Source: Saccharopolyspora oryzae (GTDB lineage Bacteria > Actinomycetota > Actinomycetes > Mycobacteriales > Pseudonocardiaceae). From it: a DNA stretch of 64,000 nucleotides. Location: assembly GCF_027853915.1 (NCBI RefSeq), contig NZ_JAQGLA010000002.1:1-64000 (forward strand). Direction: 5' to 3'. This document shows positions 50,051 through 57,850 of the stretch, piece by piece. A program made the position numbers and the translations under genes. Position 1 is the first letter of the stretch; each line of letters opens with the position of its first letter. Under the pieces are notes generated by a model. That model was not told the origin of the DNA, made no database searches, and was given only the letters and a program-made list of their open reading frames with translations.

Positions 50051-51025
50051 TCAAGAGTGAATTCCTCGCAGCTCGTCACGCACCAGTTCAGGGGAAGTCG
50101 GTGGCCGGCGCTCGTCCGATGCTGGGGGGATCGCATCGCCAGCGGCGACCTGCGTGGCTGCGTTGACCGCGTTGGCCAGTGCGCTTTGCAGCCGATCCTG
50201 CTCGCTCGCCGGCGTCGGGGCGGATGGCAATTCCTTGGTCGTACCTCGACGGACAGCAGCGCTGATCTCGCTCAGCTGCCGGGATACCATCGGGCGCGAC
50301 GCGTTGTCGCCAGCTCGGTTGTCGAGGGCTTGCAGCAACTGGGCGATCTCCTCGCCCCGCTCCACAAGTTGGTACAGCCGATCGATCTCACGGTGGCTGT
50401 GCCGGTGCAGCAGTGCGAGGCTGCGATCCGCGGCCAGCAGAGCAGGGCCGTAGGGCCCTCCAGTGGCCAGCGTGTCGTAGAACGCCCCCACAACACGGCG
50501 CTGCACTGCGTGGCGCGGTTCGTACGGTGGGAGCAACTGCGCCAGCAGCATGATCGCCACGCCTATGCCGAACAGCCCGATCTCCAGGAAACCAACGCGC
50601 AACGACGGGGTGATCTCGGCGAAGGCGACGAAGATGATCGTGACGACGAGCGCCCGCATGCTGATGCCCAGAGCCACCACCCGGAGGATGCCGGCGGCGA
50701 AGAAGCCGATGAAGATCAGCGGGAGGATGACCCACCACAGGCCGTGCAAGAGGACTCCGGCGAACGCGGCAACGACTTCGGCGCCCCCGGTCAGGGTCGC
50801 CGCGACGAGACGCGAACGGTTGTGCGGCATCAAAGATGCGATGCCGCCGAGGAAAGCTCCGACGCAGACGAGGACTTGCCGGTCGAAGTCGTACAAGAAG
50901 TGGCCGACGATGGCTGCTGCGATCATTCCGACCGCGACGCGGAACAGCCTCGCCGGATCGCGAAGTGGCCGTCCCGGCTTCAACCCGCGCAGCGCGGCCT
51001 GCCCGATGGTCCCGAGATCCATCAC
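50051..51025 (-). CDS. FUSC-like membrane protein, short form
   Basis: A 324-residue protein with five or six hydrophobic segments in the first 165 residues (LFRVAVGMIAAAIVGHFLYDF, VLVCVGAFLGGIASLM, VVAAFAGVLLHGLWWVILPLIFIGFFAAGIL, ALVVTIIFVAFAEI, GLFGIGVAIMLLAQLL) followed by a soluble helical region. The pattern is that of one half of fusaric-acid-resistance (FUSC) efflux proteins; full-length members have two such halves and 600-700 residues, so this is a half-size form or a truncated gene. A 22-codon frame (ATG at about 51090) ends in a TGA overlapping its ATG and may couple translation. Substrate unknown. Confidence 0.75.
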   Translation of the reverse strand: MMDLGTIGQAALRGLKPGRPLRDPARLFRVAVGMIAAAIVGHFLYDFDRQVLVCVGAFLGGIASLMPHNRSRLVAATLTGGAEVVAAFAGVLLHGLWWVILPLIFIGFFAAGILRVVALGISMRALVVTIIFVAFAEITPSLRVGFLEIGLFGIGVAIMLLAQLLPPYEPRHAVQRRVVGAFYDTLATGGPYGPALLAADRSLALLHRHSHREIDRLYQLVERGEEIAQLLQALDNRAGDNASRPMVSRQLSEISAAVRRGTTKELPSAPTPASEQDRLQSALANAVNAATQVAAGDAIPPASDERRPPTSPELVRDELRGIHS

Positions 51026-51321
51026 GAGCCCACTACCGGCTGCGGACGCGGACTCGGCATGGCCGAGTTGAAGGGCGCTGGCTCAGACATGTGATGATCC
51101 GTGCCTTCCTTTCTGTTTCGCGCGATCGCGTCCGTTCCGAGGTCAGCTGGACGCAATCCCCGCTCTTCGACGTGCCGCTGAAGACCGACCGGTACTTTCC
51201 ACACGGCCCCCAGCGACCGGCGCCTGATTCCCTGATATGTCCGGAAGGCATCGGACGAGAACTATCCGCATAGGACGTTGTCAGATGCGGACGCAGCCCC
51301 GCTCAGCCACGGCGCAACTCG

Positions 51322-52749
51322 TCAACTCCGGAAGATCGTCTTCAGCTCCAGGTACGGATCGAGGCTGCTGGGCCCCAGTTCGCGGCCCATGCCACTGTTC
51401 TTCACGCCGCCGAACGGCGCTTCCATCGGGAACGACGCGCTGTTGACGCCGATCGTGCCGGTCACGACCCGGCGTGCCACTGCGGTCGCGCGTTCGCGGT
51501 CCGGCGAGAAGACTCCCCCGCCCAGCCCATACTCGGAATCGTTGGCGATCGCGATCGCCTCCTCCTCGTCCTCGTACGGGATCACGACGAGGACCGGACC
51601 GAAGATCTCATCGCGGGCGATGCGCATGTCGTTGGTGACGTCGCGGAACACGGTCGGTTCGACGTAGAAGCCGCGCGGGAGAGCCGAGGGGCGGCCACCG
51701 CCGATGACGGCCTTGGCTCCTTCCTGCCGTCCCAGCTCCAGGTAGGACTCCACCCGGTCCCGCTGTCGCTCGGAAACCAGCGGCCCGAAGAGGTTGCCCG
51801 GATCGGTGGGATCACCCATCGGGATCTCGCTCATGGCGGCGCTGACCGCGTCGACCACTTCGTCGTACCGCGACCGGGGAGCGAGCACCCGCGTCAGCGA
51901 CCGGCAGATCTGGCCGGTGTTCGGCGAGCACGCCGAGGCGACGAACGGCTTGAACGCGTCGAGGTCGACGTCCTCCAGCAAGATCGCGGCGGACTTGCCC
52001 CCCAGTTCGAGCGTGACTCGCTTGAGGTCCTGCCCGCAGGCCGCGGCGATGGCCTTGCCCGCGACGGTGGACCCGGTGAACGCGACCTTGCGCACGAGCG
52101 GGTGTTCCACCAGGGCAGAACCGGTTTCCCGCCCCCCGGTGACGACGTTCAGCACACCGGCCGGGATGCCCGCATCTGCCGCGATCTCCGCGAAGAGGAA
52201 CGCATCGAGCGATGTCTCGGGCGCCGGCTTGATCACCGCGGTGCACCCCGCCGCGAGCGCGGGACCGATCTTCCACGCGAGCAACGGCTGCGGCCCATTC
52301 CACGGGGTGATGGCGCCGACCACGCCGACGGGTTGACGCTGCAGGATCGCATCGCCCACGGACGTCTTCAGCGGTTCCTCTTCGACCATGCTCTCGGCCA
52401 GCGACGCGAAGTACCGGTAGTTCAGCGGCACCTGCTGCTGCATCGCCCGCGACAAGCTGATCGGCGTGCCATTCTGGCGTGTCACCAGCTCGGCGATCTC
52501 GTCGACGCGCGCTTCGTAAGCATCGGCCAACCGGCGCAAGTGCTCGGCTCGTTCGGCCGGGGCGGTGGCAGCCCACCTCTCCGCAGCCGCGTCGGCAGCC
52601 CGGACAGCCGCATCGATGTCGGCGGCGTCGCCGTCGACGACGGACGCGAACGGCTCCTCCGTTGCCGGATTGATGACGGGAATCCTCGCGGCGGAGTGTG
52701 CGACCCGGAAGCCTCCACCGATGTAGTGGGATTCGGTTTCTGTGATCAT
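51322..52749 (-). CDS. NAD(P)-dependent aldehyde dehydrogenase (copy 2)
   Basis: A 475-residue aldehyde dehydrogenase with N151 (TPWNGPQ), E248 (LELGGKS) and C282 (NTGQICRSL) in the catalytic positions and the usual C-terminal EAPFGGVKNSGMGRELG block. It is only distantly similar to the enzyme at 11466-12932. The ATG at 52749 has CAGGAG nine bases upstream; the open frame extends to 52845 without support. It appears monocistronic. In 52750-53094 I see no gene and only loosely AT-rich sequence around 52845-52920. Confidence 0.92.
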   Translation of the reverse strand: MITETESHYIGGGFRVAHSAARIPVINPATEEPFASVVDGDAADIDAAVRAADAAAERWAATAPAERAEHLRRLADAYEARVDEIAELVTRQNGTPISLSRAMQQQVPLNYRYFASLAESMVEEEPLKTSVGDAILQRQPVGVVGAITPWNGPQPLLAWKIGPALAAGCTAVIKPAPETSLDAFLFAEIAADAGIPAGVLNVVTGGRETGSALVEHPLVRKVAFTGSTVAGKAIAAACGQDLKRVTLELGGKSAAILLEDVDLDAFKPFVASACSPNTGQICRSLTRVLAPRSRYDEVVDAVSAAMSEIPMGDPTDPGNLFGPLVSERQRDRVESYLELGRQEGAKAVIGGGRPSALPRGFYVEPTVFRDVTNDMRIARDEIFGPVLVVIPYEDEEEAIAIANDSEYGLGGGVFSPDRERATAVARRVVTGTIGVNSASFPMEAPFGGVKNSGMGRELGPSSLDPYLELKTIFRS

Positions 52750-53094
52750 GCTCGTGTGCTCCTGACCAACTGCACGGGACTGGCGGCAGGTGTAGACGGG
52801 TACAAATACTGTGCGCCACGAACGGCCAAAGCGGCCGATGCGCACTAGAAATCAGGCCCAATTCCTCATTCTATACATCTCGCCACAGAATAGGGAGGGG
52901 CCATCAGTACCCCTATAACTCGACGATCGACCGTCGATAACTTTCTCGACCCGGCGCGCCTGCCGACGCCGGGACTCGTACCTCGCCGTCCCAGCCAAAT
53001 CTGATCAGACTTCCGACATACCCGCAGTTCAGGCGGCATGCCACCTCCCGGACACCCTTGGCGACGGCGTTGCAGAACACACCCGTGACCGACT

Positions 53095-53162
53095 GATTCA
53101 ACGTCTGCGAATCGCGGATTCGAAAATCGTCACTTGAATTAGAAGAGAACTAGATTTAATGT
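53095..53162 (+). promoter_or_regulatory. Stem-loop promoter module, copy C, with AT-rich -10
   Basis: GATTC and GAATC flank eight bases, then CGGATTCGAAAATCGTCACTTG. TTGAAT (53134-53139), a 17-base spacer and TAATGT (53157-53162) form the promoter. The layout matches copy B at 28855 base for base in spacing. It reads toward the small frame at 53334 and the acyl-CoA synthetase at 53420. Confidence 0.65.
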
Positions 53163-53333
53163 ATCAGCAATCAGGCCGACGGAGACCCTGAACTAATCAA
53201 ATCTTTTCGAAGAACGAGCAGAACGCAGCCGATCGCCTGAAGGACCCCATCGGAATGGTCGAACCGTCGATCGAAATGTGATCACGCGTGACGTCGAACC
53301 CTCGCACTGCAACGAAGCTGTAGGAGGATTGCT

Positions 53334-53429
53334 GTGAGAAGCGTGGAGGCCGTGCCCGCTCGGTACCGGCTCGATCCGGTGGACGGTGCGGGAGTCCCGC
53401 GGCGCAGCGAGGAGTCCTCGTGCTGCTGA
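53334..53429 (+). CDS. Small leader ORF overlapping the acyl-CoA synthetase start
   Basis: A GTG at 53334 is preceded by a perfect AGGAGG six bases upstream. The 31-codon frame encodes MRSVEAVPARYRLDPVDG and ends ...EESSCC-stop, overlapping the synthetase GTG (53420) by ten bases in a different frame. The ribosome site is better than most in the window, and the overlap would couple translation. No family is recognised and coding is unproven; it could equally be a spurious frame behind a real ribosome site. Confidence 0.4.
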   Translation: MRSVEAVPARYRLDPVDGAGVPRRSEESSCC

Positions 53430-55495
53430 ACTACGACGAGATGGCGAAGAGCCTGTCCGCAGCAGGCGTTCCGCTGGTGAAGGAGCGTTTGGCCGCTGAC
53501 GCCGCCGAGGCCGTCGCGGCCGCTGACGAGTTCGGGGTGCCGGTCGTGCTCAAGCTCGTCAGCCCGGCACTGGTGCACAAGTCCGATGTGGGCGCGGTGC
53601 TTCTCGACGTCCGCGGGCATGACGCCGCGGTGGAGGCCGCTGGGCGCCTGGCCGAGCTGGCTTCGGAACTGTCCCTGGGCGTGGCCGGGTGGCAGATCCT
53701 GGTGCAGGAGATGGTCGAGTCCACCACGATCGAGGTGTTCGCCGGTCTCAAGCGCGACCCGGTGTTCGGGCCGATCGTCGTCGTGGGCGCCGGCGGCCGG
53801 CTGGTCGAGCTGCTGCCGGACCGGGCGATCGCCGGCTGCCCGGTCACGACCGACGAGGCCGCGAACATGCTGCGCAGCACCGCGCTCGGCAAGGCTCTGG
53901 GCGGCTACCGCGGTCAGCGGGACGTCATCGACGAGGTGGCAGGCGTGGTCGCAGCAGCCTCCCGGTTACCGGAGGTGATCCCCGGGCTCGTCGAGGCCGA
54001 CCTGAACCCGATCGTGATCACCGAACACGGGCCGCTCGTCGTCGACGCCCGCGTCGCCGCCGAGGACATCGCGCCCGAGTCCGAGCCCGCGGCCGGCGAT
54101 GCCCCCCAGCTGCACCTCAGCGCACTGCTCGAACCCGAGTCGGTCATGGTGATCGGCGCCAGCGCCAGCACCGTCCAACCCGGCAACCGGGTCCTCGGCT
54201 ACCTGCGCAAACGCGGTTACCAGGGGCGCGTGACCGTCGTCCACCCGACCGCCGACGAGGTCGACGGCTACCCGGCGGTGCGCAGCATCGCCGACATCCC
54301 CCACGGCGAGATCGACCTCGCCTGCGTCGCCGTGGCCGCCTCGGGCTGCGTCGAGGTGGTCGAACAGTGCGGCGCCGTCGGCGTGCCCGCCGTGGTGATG
54401 CTCAGCTCCGGGTTCTCCGAGGTCGGCGACACCGAGCTCGAACAACGACTCGTCGAGGCTGCCGACCGGCACGGAATCACCCTGTGCGGGCCCAACACCG
54501 TCGGCATCATGAGCCCCGGCAAGCACGTGCACGTCTCCTTCAGCCAGGCCCAGGACATGACCCGGATTCCCGACGGCGGGGTCGCACTGGTGGTCCAGAG
54601 CGGCGCGATCGGAGGAAGTCTCGCCTCGCAGGCGTGGGAGCGCGGAATCGGCATCAGCCGGTTCATCAGCGTCGGAAACCAAGCCGCCCTCAACACCAGC
54701 GATTACATCGACCACCTCACCACCGACGAGGCCACCCACACGATCGCGGTGATCCTCGAAGGCGTCACCGACGGCCGCGCCCTGCTGGCTTCCATCCAAC
54801 GCGCCACCGCCGCAGGTAAGCCGGTGCTCGTGCTCAAGAATGGCCGCAGCGTTGCCGGCGCCCGCGCCGTCCAGTCGCACACCGGCAGCATCGCCGGTGA
54901 CTACGCGGTCTACCGCGCGCTCCTAGAACGCAGCGGCGCCACTCCCGTGGACACCACGACGGACCTGCTCGACGCACTCCAGCTCCGCCAGTCCACCGGT
55001 GGGCTCCCCGCAGGCGCCCGGATGGCGATCATGTCCACCTCCGGCGGAGCATGCTCGATGACCGCCGACCTGTGCACGCACTACGGATTCCAGGTGCCGA
55101 CCTTCAGCGCCGAGCTGCAGGCCGAGCTCGGCGGAATCCTGCCCGGATACGCCGCATTCGCCAACCCCGTCGACGTGACCGGCCGGGTCACCGCTGATCC
55201 GACCATCTTCGGCCGCAGCCTCGAAGCGATCCTCGCCTCCGACGAAACCGACGCCGTCGCCGTCATGGTCACCACCGTCGCCGACCCTATGGCCGAACAA
55301 CTCGCCGAGCAGATCGTCGACCAGGTGGCCACCACCACCAACCCCGTCATCGTGGCCTGGACCATCGCCGCCGAGCTCGCTGCCCGCGGCCTCAGCGTCC
55401 TCCGCGACGCCGGAATCCCCGTCTACGACGACCCCGCACGCGCACTGCATGCGGTCAGCCTCGCCAACGGCACCAGCGAGGGGATTTCGCGATGA
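53420..55495 (+). CDS. ADP-forming acyl-CoA synthetase (acetate-CoA ligase family), ATP-grasp first
   Basis: A 691-residue multidomain enzyme. An ATP-grasp domain comes first (about 1-215: PVVLKLVSPALVHKSDVGAVLLDV, ILVQEMV, VGAGGRLVELLPD), then a CoA-binding Rossmann domain (235-360: LEPESVMVIGASAS, LCGPNTVGIMSPG) and succinyl-CoA-ligase-like domains, with the phospho-histidine expected at H487 (SHTGSIAG). It makes acyl-CoA from acid, CoA and ATP, or runs the reverse. The ATP-grasp-first order differs from the commoner CoA-binding-first order. The GTG start has GAGGAG five bases before it. Coupled by ATGA to the SDR-like gene. Confidence 0.9.
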   Translation: MLLNYDEMAKSLSAAGVPLVKERLAADAAEAVAAADEFGVPVVLKLVSPALVHKSDVGAVLLDVRGHDAAVEAAGRLAELASELSLGVAGWQILVQEMVESTTIEVFAGLKRDPVFGPIVVVGAGGRLVELLPDRAIAGCPVTTDEAANMLRSTALGKALGGYRGQRDVIDEVAGVVAAASRLPEVIPGLVEADLNPIVITEHGPLVVDARVAAEDIAPESEPAAGDAPQLHLSALLEPESVMVIGASASTVQPGNRVLGYLRKRGYQGRVTVVHPTADEVDGYPAVRSIADIPHGEIDLACVAVAASGCVEVVEQCGAVGVPAVVMLSSGFSEVGDTELEQRLVEAADRHGITLCGPNTVGIMSPGKHVHVSFSQAQDMTRIPDGGVALVVQSGAIGGSLASQAWERGIGISRFISVGNQAALNTSDYIDHLTTDEATHTIAVILEGVTDGRALLASIQRATAAGKPVLVLKNGRSVAGARAVQSHTGSIAGDYAVYRALLERSGATPVDTTTDLLDALQLRQSTGGLPAGARMAIMSTSGGACSMTADLCTHYGFQVPTFSAELQAELGGILPGYAAFANPVDVTGRVTADPTIFGRSLEAILASDETDAVAVMVTTVADPMAEQLAEQIVDQVATTTNPVIVAWTIAAELAARGLSVLRDAGIPVYDDPARALHAVSLANGTSEGISR

Positions 55496-56292
55496 GCAGG
55501 CTCAAGGACAAGGTGGCCGTTGTTACCGGTGGTACCGGTGGGATCGGCAGGGGCGTGGCGCTGCGGCTCGCCGCCGACGGCGCGACGGTCGTGATCAACG
55601 GCCGGAACGAGCGCAAGGCAGAGGCCGTGCTCGCCGAGATCCACGACTCGGGCGCATCGGGGTGCTTCGTCGCCGGCGACGTGTGTTCGAAGAGCGACAT
55701 GGATGCGGTGGTGGCGGAAGCCGCGCGCCGCTTCGGCGGCGTCGACATCGTGGTGCCCAATGCCGGTGGCAACGACGACGAAGCCCGTTCACCCGAGGTC
55801 CGCGGCCCCTTCGCCGACATCGACCTCTCCCGCGTGACGACGTTCGTCGGGCAGGCGGTGGCGGCGAAGCTGCTCGTGGCGCAGGCCGCCGTGCCCTACA
55901 TGCGGGAACGCGGTGGCGGCAGCGTCGTCTTCGTCACCTCAGAAGGCGGACGGGTGCCAACACCCGGGCAGACCGCGATCGCCACCTTCTCCGGCGGGCT
56001 GATCATGGCCGGCAAGGTGCTGTCCAAAGAGCTGGCCCGCGACCAGATCCGCGTGAACTGCGTGTGCGTGACCGTGGTGCGCGACTCGCCGTCCTGGGAG
56101 GCTGCCTTCGAGCTCGAGGGCGGCGTGTCCGAACGGCACCGCCGGCAGTACGAGAAGATCATCGAACGCAGTCCGCTCGGCGTCGCCGACCCGCACGACA
56201 TCGGCAACGTCGTGGCGTTCCTCGCCTCCGACGACGCCCGCTACCTCACCGGCGCGACCGTCAGCCCCACTGGCGGCCTGACGATCCATTGA
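55492..56292 (+). CDS. SDR-fold protein lacking the YxxxK active site
   Basis: A 266-residue protein with an intact cofactor loop TGGTGGIGRG (12-21), NGRNERKAE and a shortened PNAGGNDDE, so the nucleotide site looks functional. Where classical SDRs have Tyr-x-x-x-Lys, counted from the serine of FVTSEGG (S150), the sequence reads PGQTAIATFSGGL, placing I163 and S167 in those positions. The C-terminal half (KELARDQIRVNCVCVTVV, FLASDDARYLTGATVSPTGG) is normal. It may be a non-reducing family member, use another base, or have lost activity. It overlaps the synthetase stop (ATGA), so it is in that operon. Confidence 0.85.
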   Translation: MSRLKDKVAVVTGGTGGIGRGVALRLAADGATVVINGRNERKAEAVLAEIHDSGASGCFVAGDVCSKSDMDAVVAEAARRFGGVDIVVPNAGGNDDEARSPEVRGPFADIDLSRVTTFVGQAVAAKLLVAQAAVPYMRERGGGSVVFVTSEGGRVPTPGQTAIATFSGGLIMAGKVLSKELARDQIRVNCVCVTVVRDSPSWEAAFELEGGVSERHRRQYEKIIERSPLGVADPHDIGNVVAFLASDDARYLTGATVSPTGGLTIH

Positions 56293-56299
56293 GGACAGA

Positions 56300-56369
56300 C
56301 GGATTCGACGCGAACGAATCCCGGATTCGAAAACCATCACTTGGATTGGCCGCAACCCCGCTCTTTCGC
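56300..56369 (+). promoter_or_regulatory. Stem-loop promoter module, copy D
   Basis: GGATTCG-ACGCGAA-CGAATCC is a perfect seven-base stem eight bases after the SDR stop, followed by CGGATTCGAAAACCATCACTTGG as in copies B and C, and a -35-like TTGGAT (56341-56346). The -10 position (56364-56369) reads TTTCGC, much weaker than in B and C. Reads toward the MDR dehydrogenase at 56433. Confidence 0.5.
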
Positions 56370-56432
56370 ACATCGCGGCGGGAGCGCTCCGATCGGCGAA
56401 GTCCGGTGAGCTGAGAAGAGGAGGAAGTGCCC

Positions 56433-57452
56433 GTGCAAGGAATCACGTTCCCAGGAGACCGCCGCGCGGTCCTGAAGGACTTCCCGGACCCCGAACCGGG
56501 GCCGGGAGAAGTCGTCGTCAGAGTGCGGGCCTCCGGGATGTGCGGGAGCGATCTCCACTTCTACCGAGGCACGGCCTCCTTCGGCGGGGGCGCGGACACC
56601 ATCCAGGGGCACGAGCCGTGCGGCGATGTGCACGCGGTGGGCCCGGGCGTCACCGCGGACCTGGCGTCCGTCGGCGACAGGGTCATGATCCACCACTACT
56701 GGGGCTGCGATTCGTGCGAGCAGTGCCGGTCCGGGTGGCCGCAGATGTGCGCCCGGGGATCCGGGAAGACCCTCTGCCTCACCGCCCACGGTGGGCATGC
56801 TCCCTACCTGCTGGTCCCGGCCAGGACGCTGCTGCCGCTGCCCGACTCGCTCAGCTACAAGGCGGGTGCCGCCATCGGTTGCGGGACCGGCACCGCGTGG
56901 GGCGGGATCAAGCGCCTGGGCGACGTGGGCGGCTCCACGCTGGTCGTCTTCGGCCAGGGCCCGGTCGGCCTGTCCGGCACCATGTTCGGAGCCGCCTTGG
57001 GGGCGCGGGTCATCGCCGTGGACGTCGAGGATTCGAGGCTCGACCGCGCGCGCGAATTCGGTGCGAGCGAGGTGATCAACTCCGCCTCGGCGGACCTCGC
57101 CGAAGCGATGGCCGACCTCACCGGGGGGCGAGGCGCCGAACTGGTCCTGGAGACCTCGGGTGTCGCCGCCGACGACGCGCTCAGCGTCCTCGGCAAGTGG
57201 GGACGTGCCTGCTTCATCGGGCTTCCCGGTGACGTGCGGATCAAGACCGAAGAGGTCTACAAGAAGCAGTGGACCCTCATGACCTCGTGGACCATGTCGT
57301 CGATCGAGCAGAAGCGCTGCGCCGACTTCGTCGTCTCGCGGCGGCTGCCAGTCGACGAGCTCTTCAGCCACAGCTGGTCACTCGACCGAGCAGAAGAGGC
57401 CTACCAGTGGTTCGACAAGCAGTCCGATGGCAAAGGGGTCTTCGAGTTCTGA
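56433..57452 (+). CDS. Zinc-dependent medium-chain dehydrogenase (threonine/sorbitol dehydrogenase-like)
   Basis: A 339-residue MDR enzyme with catalytic zinc ligands in SGMCGSDLHFY and QGHEPCGDV, a structural zinc lobe starting CDSCEQCRSGWPQMC, and the nucleotide site VFGQGPVGLSGTMFG. It oxidises a secondary alcohol with NAD(P). It is a different branch from the two NDMA-type enzymes. The GTG at 56433 has AGGAGG eight bases upstream; a GTG at 56427 is too close to it. It is followed 23 bases later by the etfB/caiB debris, and some of its former operon partners may have been lost there. Confidence 0.9.
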   Translation: MQGITFPGDRRAVLKDFPDPEPGPGEVVVRVRASGMCGSDLHFYRGTASFGGGADTIQGHEPCGDVHAVGPGVTADLASVGDRVMIHHYWGCDSCEQCRSGWPQMCARGSGKTLCLTAHGGHAPYLLVPARTLLPLPDSLSYKAGAAIGCGTGTAWGGIKRLGDVGGSTLVVFGQGPVGLSGTMFGAALGARVIAVDVEDSRLDRAREFGASEVINSASADLAEAMADLTGGRGAELVLETSGVAADDALSVLGKWGRACFIGLPGDVRIKTEEVYKKQWTLMTSWTMSSIEQKRCADFVVSRRLPVDELFSHSWSLDRAEEAYQWFDKQSDGKGVFEF

Positions 57453-57475
57453 CGGCACGCGCCTTCACCGCCGGT

Positions 57476-57563
57476 GGCGCAGAAAGGCGTTGCTGGAAAT
57501 GAATGTTGTTGCGCTGGTCAAGCAGGTACCCGACACCCATTCCGGGCGGAAGCTCGAGGATGT
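57476..57563 (+). pseudogene. etfB 5' fragment (leader plus first ~22 codons)
   Basis: GGCGCAGAAAGGCGTT then CTGGAAATGAA reproduces, with single changes, the leader and start of the etfB gene at the left edge. Translation gives MNVVALVKQVPDTHSGRKL and then joins antisense caiB sequence near 57560. The codons differ from those of the edge gene at several places, so this is a remnant of a diverged etfB, not a fresh duplication. A frame continues to 57732 but reads antisense to caiB. Confidence 0.8.
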
Positions 57564-57850
57564 CGACCACGACCAGCCGCGGATGCCGCTCCAGCAGCTC
57601 CGCCTGCCCCAGCCGTCCCGGCGCCAGGCTGCTGACCAGCACGTCGGCTTTGGTCAGCAGCCTGGCGAAGACCTCCCGAGCAGCTGGGTCGGTCAGGCCG
57701 AACTCACGGCCCTCATCGGCCAGCGGTGGTAGCCGCCCCGATCGGATCGATGCGCACGACGTCCGCGCCGAGCTGCGCGGGTGTCATCCCTCCCGCGGGC
57801 CTGGCGACGGAACTCGCGCACTCGACGACTTCCAGCGGCATCGTCTTCAT
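57555..57850 (-). pseudogene. caiB-type CoA-transferase pseudogene, deleted and truncated
   Basis: The ATG at 57850 overlaps the esterase stop (ATGA). The first 40 codons (MPLEVVECASSVARPAGGMTPAQLGADVVRIDPIG) match the N-terminus of the CoA-transferase at 45385-46632. After a deletion and frameshift (stop near 57727), DEGREFGLTDPAAREVFARLLTKADVLVSSLAPGRLG...RLVVVDI matches the interior of the family as seen at 44083-45258, then the sequence breaks into the etfB fragment. So at least two deletions and one junction have destroyed the gene, which was once translationally coupled behind the esterase. Confidence 0.85.

Noticed and set aside
52906-52945. Dyad-like CGACGATCGACCGTCG sequence before the stem-loop promoter
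   Set aside because: Short, imperfect and typical of chance in CG-rich DNA; not placed at a recognisable promoter.
57427-57732. A 101-codon frame starting with etfB-like residues
   Set aside because: Only the first codons are etfB; the remainder is antisense caiB sequence. Annotated as pseudogene debris instead of a fusion gene.
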